Positions 28,217 to 36,099 of a stretch of 64,000 nt of DNA are shown here, piece after piece. The notes under the pieces were generated by a model. It worked only from the letters and a program-made list of their open reading frames with translations. It was not told the DNA's origin and made no database searches. Source of the stretch: Algorimicrobium echini (lineage in GTDB: Bacteria > Bacteroidota > Bacteroidia > Flavobacteriales > Flavobacteriaceae); assembly GCF_900115185.1 (NCBI RefSeq), contig NZ_FOVN01000004.1:110203-174202 (forward strand), read 5' to 3'. The position numbers and the translations under genes were made by a program. Positions within the stretch are counted from its first letter, which is position 1, and each line of letters begins with the position of its first letter.

Positions 28217-29608
28217 ATGAATCAAAACGATACTATTGTTGCATTAGCCACACCTTCAGGAGCTGGTGCTATTGCTGTTATTCGCCTGTCTGGGGCAGAT
28301 GCTATTACGATTGCTGATAGTTGTTTTCAATCGGTTTCAAAATCGAAAACACTATCTAATCAGAAAACGCATACCATTCATTTGGGACATATTGTTGATG
28401 ATACGCGCGAGATTGATGAGGTCTTGGTATCTGTTTTTAAGAACCCGAACTCTTATACTGGTGAACATGTGGTAGAAATATCTTGTCATGGTTCTAATTA
28501 TATTCAGCAAGAAATTATTCAATTATTTTTACGACATGGTTGTAGAATGGCCGATGCAGGCGAGTTTACTTTGCGTGCATTTTTAAATGGTAAACTGGAT
28601 TTAAGTCAAGCAGAAGCTGTAGCCGATTTAATTTCTAGTGAAAATAAAGCCTCACATCAAATAGCTATGCAGCAAATGCGTGGTGGTTTTTCCAGTGAAA
28701 TTGCCAAGTTACGTGAAGAGCTGCTTAACTTTGCCTCTCTTATAGAATTGGAGTTGGATTTTGCAGAAGAGGATGTGGAGTTTGCAGATAGAACGCAGTT
28801 TCGAGAGCTGATAGAACGCATCACTTTTGTGTTAAAGCGTTTGATAGATTCGTTTGCCGTTGGAAATGTTATTAAAAACGGTATTCCCGTTGCTATTGTA
28901 GGTGAGCCCAATGTGGGTAAGTCTACCTTGTTGAATGCCTTATTAAATGAAGAACGCGCTATAGTTAGTGAGATAGCAGGAACTACCCGTGATACGATTG
29001 AAGATGAAATTAGTATTGGCGGTATGGGCTTCCGTTTTATTGATACAGCTGGTATTCGTGATACACAAGATGTGGTGGAAAGCATTGGGATTAAAAAAAC
29101 CTTTGAAAAAATTGAACAAGCTCAAGTGGTTATTTACTTGTTTGATGCCGGACAATTTCAGGCTCAAGGTTCTAAATTTCAGGTAGAGTTAGAAAAAATA
29201 AAAAATAAATACCCATTAAAGCCATTATTGGTTATAGCCAACAAAATAGATACTGTGGACGCTGATGCGTTAGTGGAACTTCAAGGAGCGATTCCTAACG
29301 TTCAGCTACTGTCTGCTAAAGCAGGTACAGGCGTTGAGGAACTTACCAATTCGTTATTAAATTTGGTTAATACAGGAGCCTTACGCAATAACGAAACCAT
29401 TATTACGAACACACGGCATTATGATGCTTTATTGAAAGCTTTTGAAGAAATTCAGAAAGTGAAGCATGGCTTGGATTCGGGATTACCAAGCGATTTAATG
29501 GCGATAGATATCAGGGAGGCATTATATCACTTCGGATTAATAACAGGCAGTGTTACCAATGATGAATTGTTGGGTAATATTTTTGCAAACTTTTGTATTG
29601 GGAAGTAA
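28217..29608 (+). CDS. mnmE: tRNA uridine-5-carboxymethylaminomethyl modification GTPase
   Basis: 463 residues, full length. The N-terminal folate-binding domain starts NDTIVALATPSGAGAIAVIRLSG. The GTPase domain in the middle has the P-loop GEPNVGKSTLLN, the switch residues and the NKID motif. The C-terminus ends FCIGK, whose cysteine is the conserved catalytic-site residue. MnmE works with MnmG on the wobble uridine of several tRNAs. The last 15 bases of the gene form the left attachment site of the integrated element, and the reading frame is left intact by the insertion. Confidence 0.97.
   Translation: MNQNDTIVALATPSGAGAIAVIRLSGADAITIADSCFQSVSKSKTLSNQKTHTIHLGHIVDDTREIDEVLVSVFKNPNSYTGEHVVEISCHGSNYIQQEIIQLFLRHGCRMADAGEFTLRAFLNGKLDLSQAEAVADLISSENKASHQIAMQQMRGGFSSEIAKLREELLNFASLIELELDFAEEDVEFADRTQFRELIERITFVLKRLIDSFAVGNVIKNGIPVAIVGEPNVGKSTLLNALLNEERAIVSEIAGTTRDTIEDEISIGGMGFRFIDTAGIRDTQDVVESIGIKKTFEKIEQAQVVIYLFDAGQFQAQGSKFQVELEKIKNKYPLKPLLVIANKIDTVDADALVELQGAIPNVQLLSAKAGTGVEELTNSLLNLVNTGALRNNETIITNTRHYDALLKAFEEIQKVKHGLDSGLPSDLMAIDIREALYHFGLITGSVTNDELLGNIFANFCIGK
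29593..29607 (+). repeat. Left attachment site (attL) in the mnmE 3' end
   Basis: TTGTATTGGGAAGTA, identical to 56680-56694. It encodes the last residues of MnmE and includes the first two bases of its TAA stop codon. Confidence 0.88.
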
Positions 29609-29672
29609 CTATCTTTCTTTTTATTGTTAACCACCTGTTTTTCTTTACTTTATACGTTTTTATCTTCCTTTA

Positions 29673-29748
29673 TTTGTTGCTTATTTGCTCTTTTTTCATT
29701 AAATTTGTTGTATATCTGTTGCCTTAAATACGGATTTGTTGCCCAAAT
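29673..29748 (+). repeat. Left subterminal repeat cluster, likely integrase arm sites
   Basis: The element contains several TTTGTTGC/ATCTGTTGCC words here, and the 15-mer ATTTGTTGCCCAAAT at 29734-29748 recurs exactly at 56630-56644. The word TTTGTTGCT followed by AT-T-CTCTT at about 29673 also recurs near 56590. Arm-type integrase or excisionase sites are the likeliest meaning. Confidence 0.65.
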
Positions 29749-29776
29749 CTGTTGGCAGTGAGATTGGCGAAATGAT

Positions 29777-29823
29777 GCACCATATTGCCCCACGTTGCAC
29801 CATAACGCTACATAAAGCACCAT
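29777..29823 (+). repeat. Three GCACCAT repeats at exact 20-bp spacing
   Basis: GCACCAT begins at 29777, 29797 and 29817, so the copies sit on the same DNA face about two helical turns apart, directly before the start codon of the Zn-finger/HTH gene. They look like binding sites of a regulator, possibly that protein itself. Confidence 0.6.
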
Positions 29824-29825
29824 TT

Positions 29826-30191
29826 ATGAGCAGTAATTTATACATCCCAAAAACTTGTAAGCATTGCGGTAATGCCTTTACAGCACGAACAACAGTTACT
29901 AAATACTGTAGTGATATTTGTGCTAAAAGAGCATATAAGGCACGTAAACGCAATGAGAAAGTACAAGCTACTCTTGAAGAAACTATTCAGCAGCAAAAAG
30001 AAATAGTTAATGACTACAATCCAAATGCAGTAAATAACAAAGATTTTTTAAGCGTAACAGAGGCTTCTCAACTCATTGGTGTAAGTAGATGGACCATCCA
30101 AAGGATGATACAACAAGGACGTTTAAAAGCAGTTCCTTTTGGTAGAAAGCATATAGTAGCTCGTTGGCAAATTGAAAACCTCTTTAATTGA
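29826..30191 (+). CDS. Zinc-finger and helix-turn-helix protein (excisionase-like)
   Basis: 121 residues from the ATG at 29826; the frame is open 30 codons further upstream, but those codons overlap the repeats. The N-terminus has a C-x2-C...C-x3-C finger (CKHCGNAFTA ... YCSDICAKRAYK). The C-terminal 50 residues form an HTH_17-type excisionase-family domain (FLSVTEASQLIGVSRWTIQRMIQQGRLKA...). In Bacteroidota elements such genes sit beside the integrase, as here, six bases apart. It probably controls integrase expression or directs excision. Confidence 0.78.
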   Translation: MSSNLYIPKTCKHCGNAFTARTTVTKYCSDICAKRAYKARKRNEKVQATLEETIQQQKEIVNDYNPNAVNNKDFLSVTEASQLIGVSRWTIQRMIQQGRLKAVPFGRKHIVARWQIENLFN

Positions 30192-30197
30192 TTTATT

Positions 30198-31292
30198 ATG
30201 AAAGTAACATTAAGACAGCGCAAAAAAAATGATAATATTAGTTTGTATTTAGACTACTATCATAAGGGAAAAAGGAAAACAGAATATTTGAGGTTATACC
30301 TAACTGCCAATCCTAAAACTAAAACGGAAAGGGATGTTAATAAGAAAACCAAGCAACTTGCTGAAACTATTTGTGCACAACGACAAATAGAAATTCAAAA
30401 TGGTATTTACGGATTTAAGGATATAGAGAAATTAAAGGGTAGTTTTATTACTTATATAACAACATTAGCAGAAAAGAAAAACACAAGTGCAGGTAATTAT
30501 GGGAATTGGAATAGTATGTTGAAACATTTAAAAACCTTTTGTCCAACGGATGTTAGTTTTCAAGATATAGATAAATCATTTGTAGAGCGGTTTAAAGAGT
30601 ATTTAGATAAGGATGCTATGGGAAGAGCTGGAAAAAAATTATCTCAAAACTCTAAATATTCATACTATGGTAAGTTTTCAGCAGCACTAAAACAAGCTGT
30701 TAAGGATGGTATTCTAAAAGTAAATCCTGCCAATGGTGTTGAATATTTCAAACAAGGTGAACCTCAACGAGAATTTTTAACACTTGATGAATTACAAAGA
30801 GCAGCAAACACTGAATGTGAACTTCCTTTATTAAAAAAAGCTTTTATATTTTCAGCAATCACAGGATTAAGATGGTCAGACATTGAAAAGTTAGTCTGGT
30901 CAGAAGTACAGCATTCTAAAGAAATGGGATACTACATCCGTTTTAGACAAAAGAAAACCAAAGGAGCTGAAACTTTACCCATTTCTGAACAAGCAAGAGA
31001 ACTATTAGGTGAAGAAGGAAAGCAGACAGATAAAATTTTCAAAGATTTGCATTATAGTGCCTGGTCTAATTTGAAATTACAACAATGGATAATGAAAGCG
31101 GGTATTACAAAAAATATTACTTTTCACTGCGCACGTCATACGTATGCAACTTTACAATTAACTTTAGGCACAGATATTTATACAGTATCAAAATTATTAG
31201 GTCATAAAGAATTGAGAACAACGCAGATTTATGCCAAAGTAATCGACGATAAAAAGAAAGATGCTGCTAACCGTATTCAATTGGATTTATAA
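30198..31292 (+). CDS. Tyrosine recombinase (integrase) of the mnmE element
   Basis: 364 residues with an N-terminal SAM-like core-binding domain (about 70-180) and a C-terminal catalytic domain. The catalytic residues are visible: Arg225 (ITGLRWSDIEKL), His310-x-x-Arg313 (FHCARHTYATL), His336 (LLGHKELRTTQ) and nucleophile Tyr345 (IYAKV). This is the enzyme expected to recombine the 15-bp core at the mnmE 3' end. It lies next to attL, as in most site-specific islands. Its stop overlaps the start of the next gene (TAATG). Confidence 0.95.
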   Translation: MKVTLRQRKKNDNISLYLDYYHKGKRKTEYLRLYLTANPKTKTERDVNKKTKQLAETICAQRQIEIQNGIYGFKDIEKLKGSFITYITTLAEKKNTSAGNYGNWNSMLKHLKTFCPTDVSFQDIDKSFVERFKEYLDKDAMGRAGKKLSQNSKYSYYGKFSAALKQAVKDGILKVNPANGVEYFKQGEPQREFLTLDELQRAANTECELPLLKKAFIFSAITGLRWSDIEKLVWSEVQHSKEMGYYIRFRQKKTKGAETLPISEQARELLGEEGKQTDKIFKDLHYSAWSNLKLQQWIMKAGITKNITFHCARHTYATLQLTLGTDIYTVSKLLGHKELRTTQIYAKVIDDKKKDAANRIQLDL

Positions 31293-32242
31293 TGAAAAAT
31301 AACATATTTTCAAGTTTAGTTTCTATTACTAAAGGTTTACATCGCGACAATAGATCAGAAAGAGAATTTCAATTATTGTTATCTGAAATAAAATTATATC
31401 CATTAGCAGCTAATGCGGTTTTTAAAATACATTTTAAAAGACCTTTAAATAGTAAAAAAGAGTATTACCAAAAAAGCATATTTAATGAAACTGAAAAAAC
31501 TATTGTTTCATTTATTGCAGGCTTTCCAGAGAATGCAACAACAGCAGAAAATAAATACAGCTATACGATTCTGCATAATAAATTTGATAAGTACTTAAAT
31601 GACATAGCCAGCTACATTAGTAAAAGGAATATAACGGTAGATTTAAGCGACGACGTTGATTATATAATTAATTACCTGAAAGTATCAGTGATACGACTAT
31701 ATGCTGAATTACAAGAGCAGTACGGACAGTTTTCAGAAACACCATTATTTACGATTTCCGAAATAGCTGAAAAGTATTTCAATGACACTAAATTCAATGC
31801 AGACTTAATAAAGAAGATTGAGACATCTAAAAAAGTAGTCATTAAAAAAACATCAAAGCCTAAAAGCAAACCAAAAACTTCATTTGTGTTTAAAGGAAAA
31901 GATAAAGCAAATCTTTTAAAAGTGCTTGAACAGCTTCAAATTAAAATAGATTTATTAGAAAATAGAACTACTACAAAACAGCTGTTAGAGATTCTAACAA
32001 CAGATGATTTTACTTCTTTAAATTTTAATATTTATTTTGAGGCCAATACAACTGCAATTAGATACATCTTTGACAAGCTAAAACCTCAATTTAAAAATTT
32101 AAAGTTATCCGAAATTGAAAGGTCTAATAAGTTTTATACTAAAAATGATTTTGAATTAACTGCCCAAAATTTATCTTCAAGTAAGCAATATACTTTTAAA
32201 GAAAAAGAAACTATTGATAATATTTTCAAACAAATGCAATAA
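31292..32242 (+). CDS. Hypothetical protein co-transcribed with the integrase
   Basis: 316 residues, Lys-rich, with a basic linker KKVVIKKTSKPKSKPKTSF near residue 190 that separates two helical halves. No known catalytic motif or membrane segment is visible. The start codon overlaps the integrase stop by one base, indicating translational coupling. Proteins with this position and look are common after integrases in Bacteroidota elements; the function is unknown to me. Confidence 0.6.
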   Translation: MKNNIFSSLVSITKGLHRDNRSEREFQLLLSEIKLYPLAANAVFKIHFKRPLNSKKEYYQKSIFNETEKTIVSFIAGFPENATTAENKYSYTILHNKFDKYLNDIASYISKRNITVDLSDDVDYIINYLKVSVIRLYAELQEQYGQFSETPLFTISEIAEKYFNDTKFNADLIKKIETSKKVVIKKTSKPKSKPKTSFVFKGKDKANLLKVLEQLQIKIDLLENRTTTKQLLEILTTDDFTSLNFNIYFEANTTAIRYIFDKLKPQFKNLKLSEIERSNKFYTKNDFELTAQNLSSSKQYTFKEKETIDNIFKQMQ

Positions 32243-32246
32243 AAAA

Positions 32247-32275
32247 ACATTGAGAACATTGAGATTTCTCAATGT
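32247..32275 (+). repeat. Tandem ACATTGAGA words followed by an inverted copy
   Basis: ACATTGAGA occurs at 32247 and 32256, and its inverted copy TCTCAATGT at 32267-32275. The last two can form a hairpin of eight pairs just after the stop of the preceding gene. It could be a terminator or an operator. Confidence 0.5.
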
Positions 32276-32355
32276 AATCTCAATACTACCTAAAAATCTT
32301 CATTTTTTAAAAATCTACATTTTAAACCTTTGTCTTGTTCTTGAAAACCAAGAAT

Positions 32356-32373
32356 GACATTTGGCCAGATGTC
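32356..32373. promoter_or_regulatory. 18-bp near-perfect palindrome upstream of the replication module
   Basis: GACATTTGGCCAGATGTC is a palindrome with one mismatched pair, 26 bases before the HTH gene start. Its left half, within AATGACATTTGG, recurs at the start codon of the XRE gene (35793-35804). It is a candidate operator. Confidence 0.5.
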
Positions 32374-32399
32374 CTCATTTATTTAAAACAAAATAAACG

Positions 32400-32702
32400 A
32401 TGGACACAAATATCATCGAAAAATTAGACCGTATCGAAAAACTCTTAATAGAGCAACAAACGATGCAAAAGCAAGTATTGAATTTTAATGAAACTTGCAA
32501 GTATTTAGAACTTTCCCAATCACACTTGTACAAATTGACAAGTACGGGAGCCATTCCACACTATAAACCGAATGGCAAAAAGATTTATTTCCAACGTGAA
32601 GAGTTAGACCATTGGTTACTGCGTAACCGTATGGACTCACAAGATGAAATCGAACAGCAAGCTGCCGATTACCTAATTAAGAAAGGAGCGGTAAAGTTAT
32701 GA
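32400..32702 (+). CDS. Helix-turn-helix (excisionase-family) protein
   Basis: 100 residues. Residues 30-85 form an HTH_17/MerR-like domain (FNETCKYLELSQSHLYKLTSTGAIPHYKPNGKKI...ELDHWL), preceded by a short coiled coil. Such AlpA- or Xis-like small proteins are common in Bacteroidota elements before the primase genes. The stop overlaps the next start by four bases, so the two HTH genes are coupled. Confidence 0.85.
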   Translation: MDTNIIEKLDRIEKLLIEQQTMQKQVLNFNETCKYLELSQSHLYKLTSTGAIPHYKPNGKKIYFQREELDHWLLRNRMDSQDEIEQQAADYLIKKGAVKL

Positions 32703-32995
32703 CGGAGATAATCGATTTAATCTTGGCGCTCTCGCAAGATATTAAGGACTTAAAAGCGCGTATCGAGTTGTTGCGACAATCGAGAGCAGAAGTATTAAAA
32801 GATACGTGGATAGACAATCAAGATGTATTGCAAACCTTACATATAAGTAAGCGAACGCTACAAACTTTAAGAACCAATGATACTTTACCATACAGTAAAG
32901 TAAAAGGTAAATTTTACTATAGAGTTGCTGACATAGAGCAATTGCTTCAAGACAACTACTACAACCATAATTTCAAGTGTAATGGAAATAAGTAG
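32699..32995 (+). CDS. Second helix-turn-helix (excisionase-family) protein
   Basis: 98 residues. A helical leader is followed by an HTH_17-like domain (WIDNQDVLQTLHISKRTLQTLRTNDTLPYSKVKGKFYYRVADIEQLL). It overlaps the preceding HTH gene by four bases and the following VirE_N gene by 14 bases. Pairs of such proteins are a signature of Bacteroidota mobilizable elements and may act as excision directionality factors or regulators. Confidence 0.85.
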   Translation: MTEIIDLILALSQDIKDLKARIELLRQSRAEVLKDTWIDNQDVLQTLHISKRTLQTLRTNDTLPYSKVKGKFYYRVADIEQLLQDNYYNHNFKCNGNK

Positions 32996-33890
32996 AGAAG
33001 CAATATTAGACAAAACACATTATGGTTTAAAGATTTACGCCTATGTGTTAAGACAGTATTATCCTGAAACTACAGTCCTTTCCTTAAAAGGAAGGGACTG
33101 CGGGATAACCCGAAACCCTTTTAATGGTGGTAAAGAAACTTTACGTGTTCATATAGATGGTGTTATTGCAACGCATAGAGATACTGAATTAGAAGACTTT
33201 AAAGGTGATGTATTCGATTTTGCACAATACCATTTCAGAATAACCGATGAAGAAGAATTATTCCAGAAGATAAATCAAGAGTTACATTTAAATTTAGAAA
33301 TAAAAGAGAAAGACGAATTAGAATGGCTTAATGAACCTGACGATTCCTGGTATGCAAACTGTAGCTTTTTCAAAGCACCTGTTCGCAATGTGTTTCCTTC
33401 GGAAACTATACGATTGCATCAAGTATTTGCATTAATCACAAGTGATAAATACAAAAAGATAACCGAAGATTTAAGTGTAATTACAGATGTAAAAGAAGCT
33501 CGTAAATTCAAAGCTAATCGCTTTGACTACGTAACCTTTTCAGGAACTTTTGAAAAACGTAACGATAGTAATTTGTTACAACATTCTAATCTATTAACTA
33601 TTGATTTCGACCATTTGGATAATCTTCAAGAGTTAAAGGCACAATTACTAAATGATGAATATTTCGAAACCGAAATGTTATTCGTATCACCATCTGGTGA
33701 TGGCCTAAAATGGATTATCAGAATAGATATTTCAGAAGTATCGCATTCAGAATATTTCACAGCAGTAGCAAATTACATTAAACACAATTATAACATTGAG
33801 GTTGACCAGTCAGGTAAAGACGTTTCCAGAGCTTGTTTTTTACCATACGACCCAACAGCCTTTCTACATAAAAGACATCAAGTATTATGA
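32982..33890 (+). CDS. VirE N-terminal (BT4734/BF3469-like) domain protein
   Basis: 302 residues. The C-terminal half matches the VirE_N domain of Bacteroidota elements: LLTIDFDHLDNLQELKAQL, ETEMLFVSPSGDGLKWIIRIDI and VDQSGKDVSRACFLPYDPTAF. This is a primase/polymerase-like fold whose Asp residues (DFDH) fit a metal site. The N-terminal part, with LRVHIDGVIATHRD, is less clear. It overlaps the next gene by four bases; together they look like the element's replication initiation unit. Confidence 0.8.
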   Translation: MEISREAILDKTHYGLKIYAYVLRQYYPETTVLSLKGRDCGITRNPFNGGKETLRVHIDGVIATHRDTELEDFKGDVFDFAQYHFRITDEEELFQKINQELHLNLEIKEKDELEWLNEPDDSWYANCSFFKAPVRNVFPSETIRLHQVFALITSDKYKKITEDLSVITDVKEARKFKANRFDYVTFSGTFEKRNDSNLLQHSNLLTIDFDHLDNLQELKAQLLNDEYFETEMLFVSPSGDGLKWIIRIDISEVSHSEYFTAVANYIKHNYNIEVDQSGKDVSRACFLPYDPTAFLHKRHQVL

Positions 33891-35638
33891 CTAAAATATT
33901 TAACCCAAAAGATTGGTTAGAAGTTCCTAAAGAGCCAATAAAACCAAAAAGCAACACCGCAACAACCAATGTTGTTGCTGTTGCTGATACAGACATTGAA
34001 TCCTACATTTCAGCAATCGAGCAATCAGGTACAGACATAACAGGAAGTTATGCCACTTGGAGAGATTTAGGCTTTGCTTTAGCAGAAGAATATGGAGAAA
34101 CAGGAAGAGATTATTTCCACCGAATAAGTAAAAATTATGCAGGTTACGATGCTAAAGAGTGTGATGCACAATTCGATAAATGCTTAAACGCAAAAGGACA
34201 CGGAATTACAATTGCTACCTTTTATCACTATACACATCAGTCAGGTATTAAACCGACTAAACAACAGTATAACAACGAAGCTGCAACAAACGTTGTAACT
34301 GTTGTCGATACACCCAACCAATCAATGCCTACAATACCAGAAACGCTATATGAGAATTTGCCACAGTTTTTACAACAAGTTGTAAATCCTGCAAGTGGTC
34401 AAGAAGAAAAAGATATTTTACTATTAGGTGCATTAACAGCATTTAGTGCGTGTTTTCCCAAACTCTTCGGAATCTATGACCAACGTAAAGTATTTTGTAA
34501 TTTATATCTATTTGTAACCGCACCTGCATCTGCAGGTAAAGGAAGACTTAACCAAATTAAAAATTTGGTAGAGCCTGTTCATAAATTAAAACGAGAACAA
34601 GCCAAAGTATTAAAACAGCAATTTCAAGTAGAAACCGCTACCTATAATATGAACAAAGGAAAAGATGAAAACTTGGAAAAACCGAGTAAACCGCCAGAGC
34701 GAATGCTGTTCATTCCTGCTAACAATAGTGTAACAGGCGTATATCAATTAATTTCTGATAATAAAGGCAGAGGTTTAATTTTTGAAACAGAAGGCGATAC
34801 GTTAGCACAAGCCTTTAAAAGCGATTATGGCAATTATTCCGATGGATTTCGTAAAGCCTTTCATCACGAAACAATAAGCTATTATCGTAGAACCGATAGA
34901 GAATATGTAGATATTGAGAAACCGTGCTTGTCAACTGTATTATCAGGTACACCTAAACAAGTGGCAACCTTAATACCCAATGCAGAGAACGGATTATTTA
35001 GTCGCTTTATGTTTTACTATATGAATATAAAACCAACTTGGAAAAACGTGTTTCAAAATAGCAATAAAGTAGGTTTAGATGATTACTATAACAAATTAGG
35101 TAGTGAGTTTTTAGAATTGTACAAAACGCTAAAAAACAACCCAGAGATTGAAATAAGGTTAACCACAACTCAACAACAGCAATTCAATGCCTTTTTTGAA
35201 TCCTTACAGACCAAATACATCAACCTACAAACTGAAGAGTACATCGCAACAATAAGGCGATTAGGCTTAATTGCTTTTAGAGTAATGATGCTTTTCACAG
35301 CATTCCGCATTATGGAAGATGGTGATGTTAATGCAACTAAAGAATGTGAGGATATAGATTTTGAAAATGCATTAACCATAATTTCAATTTTAGTAAAACA
35401 CAGTAGTAAAGTATTTAACGACTTACCAATAGAGCATAAAGTAACAAAACGTTCAAATAGAAAAGAACGCTTTTTAGAAAGTTTACCAAAGCAATTTAGC
35501 AGGCAAGAGTATTTAGATTTAGCCACAAAGCAGAGCATCCCACACAAAACCGCAGAAGGTTATATTACTAAATTTGTCGAAGCAGCTTTAATACATAGAG
35601 AAGCGCACAACAACTATTCAAATCCTGCAAAGACATAG
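33887..35638 (+). CDS. PriCT-2 and DUF3987 domain protein (primase C-terminal/helicase-like)
   Basis: 583 residues. Residues about 35-110 fit PriCT-2 (WRDLGFALAEEYGETGRDYFHRISKNYAGYDAKECDAQFDKCL). The remainder fits DUF3987, a RecA-like region with a Walker-A-like APASAGKGR near residue 210. In many Bacteroidota elements this gene follows the VirE_N gene, usually with a relaxase nearby; here no relaxase follows and the XRE/restriction cargo begins instead. Confidence 0.82.
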   Translation: MTKIFNPKDWLEVPKEPIKPKSNTATTNVVAVADTDIESYISAIEQSGTDITGSYATWRDLGFALAEEYGETGRDYFHRISKNYAGYDAKECDAQFDKCLNAKGHGITIATFYHYTHQSGIKPTKQQYNNEAATNVVTVVDTPNQSMPTIPETLYENLPQFLQQVVNPASGQEEKDILLLGALTAFSACFPKLFGIYDQRKVFCNLYLFVTAPASAGKGRLNQIKNLVEPVHKLKREQAKVLKQQFQVETATYNMNKGKDENLEKPSKPPERMLFIPANNSVTGVYQLISDNKGRGLIFETEGDTLAQAFKSDYGNYSDGFRKAFHHETISYYRRTDREYVDIEKPCLSTVLSGTPKQVATLIPNAENGLFSRFMFYYMNIKPTWKNVFQNSNKVGLDDYYNKLGSEFLELYKTLKNNPEIEIRLTTTQQQQFNAFFESLQTKYINLQTEEYIATIRRLGLIAFRVMMLFTAFRIMEDGDVNATKECEDIDFENALTIISILVKHSSKVFNDLPIEHKVTKRSNRKERFLESLPKQFSRQEYLDLATKQSIPHKTAEGYITKFVEAALIHREAHNNYSNPAKT

Positions 35639-35690
35639 TTAAGGATTTTAAGGATTTAAGGATATGATTAAAAGGACTTCCTCAAATCCT
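35639..35690 (+). repeat. Tandem TTAAGGATT words with inverted copy
   Basis: TTAAGGATT, TTAAGGATT and TAAGGATAT follow each other directly after the DUF3987 stop, and AAATCCTTAATATCC downstream is their inverted counterpart, so the transcript can form a hairpin. It may act as a terminator between the replication module and the restriction cargo. Confidence 0.45.
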
Positions 35691-35793
35691 TAATATCCTC
35701 ATTACCTGTTAATAACTGTTTATATCTTTTTACTTTCCTTTGGTTTCCTTTTCTTAAATTAGACAAATATTGACAAGTCAAAATACCTCTAAA

Positions 35794-36099
35794 ATGACAT
35801 TTGGTGAACATATAAGGAAATTACGAGAACAGAAGCAATTATTATTAAGAGAAGTCGCTTCACAAATGCATATCGATACCGCCTTATTAAGTAAAATTGA
35901 ACGTGGTACACGCATAGCTCGAAAGGAGCAAGTAGAAGCACTTGCAATCGCTTTAAAGGAAAACAAAAACGAGTTGCTAAACGTCTGGATGGCCGATAAG
36001 ATTGTCAATATGCTTAAAGATGAATCCAACAGTACGGAAATCCTCAAAAAAGTAGAAGAAGAAATTAAGAACTTAACCAACAAAAAACAGCAGCTTTAA
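35794..36099 (+). CDS. XRE-family regulator, likely controller of the type IIG system
   Basis: 101 residues from the ATG at 35794; an upstream TTG at 35770 would add eight residues. The HTH_3 fold is clear: FGEHIRKLREQKQLLLREVASQMHIDTALLSKIERGTR. The stop codon is directly followed by the ATG of the restriction-modification gene, so the two are translationally coupled, as with controller (C) proteins that delay restriction until the host is methylated. The half-palindrome AATGACATTTGG covers the start codon, which suggests autoregulation. Confidence 0.85.
   Translation: MTFGEHIRKLREQKQLLLREVASQMHIDTALLSKIERGTRIARKEQVEALAIALKENKNELLNVWMADKIVNMLKDESNSTEILKKVEEEIKNLTNKKQQL

Noticed and set aside
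29736..29825. Longer N-terminus for the Zn-finger/HTH protein
   Set aside because: The extra 30 residues would be coded by the subterminal and GCACCAT repeats; the ATG at 29826 gives a normal protein start.
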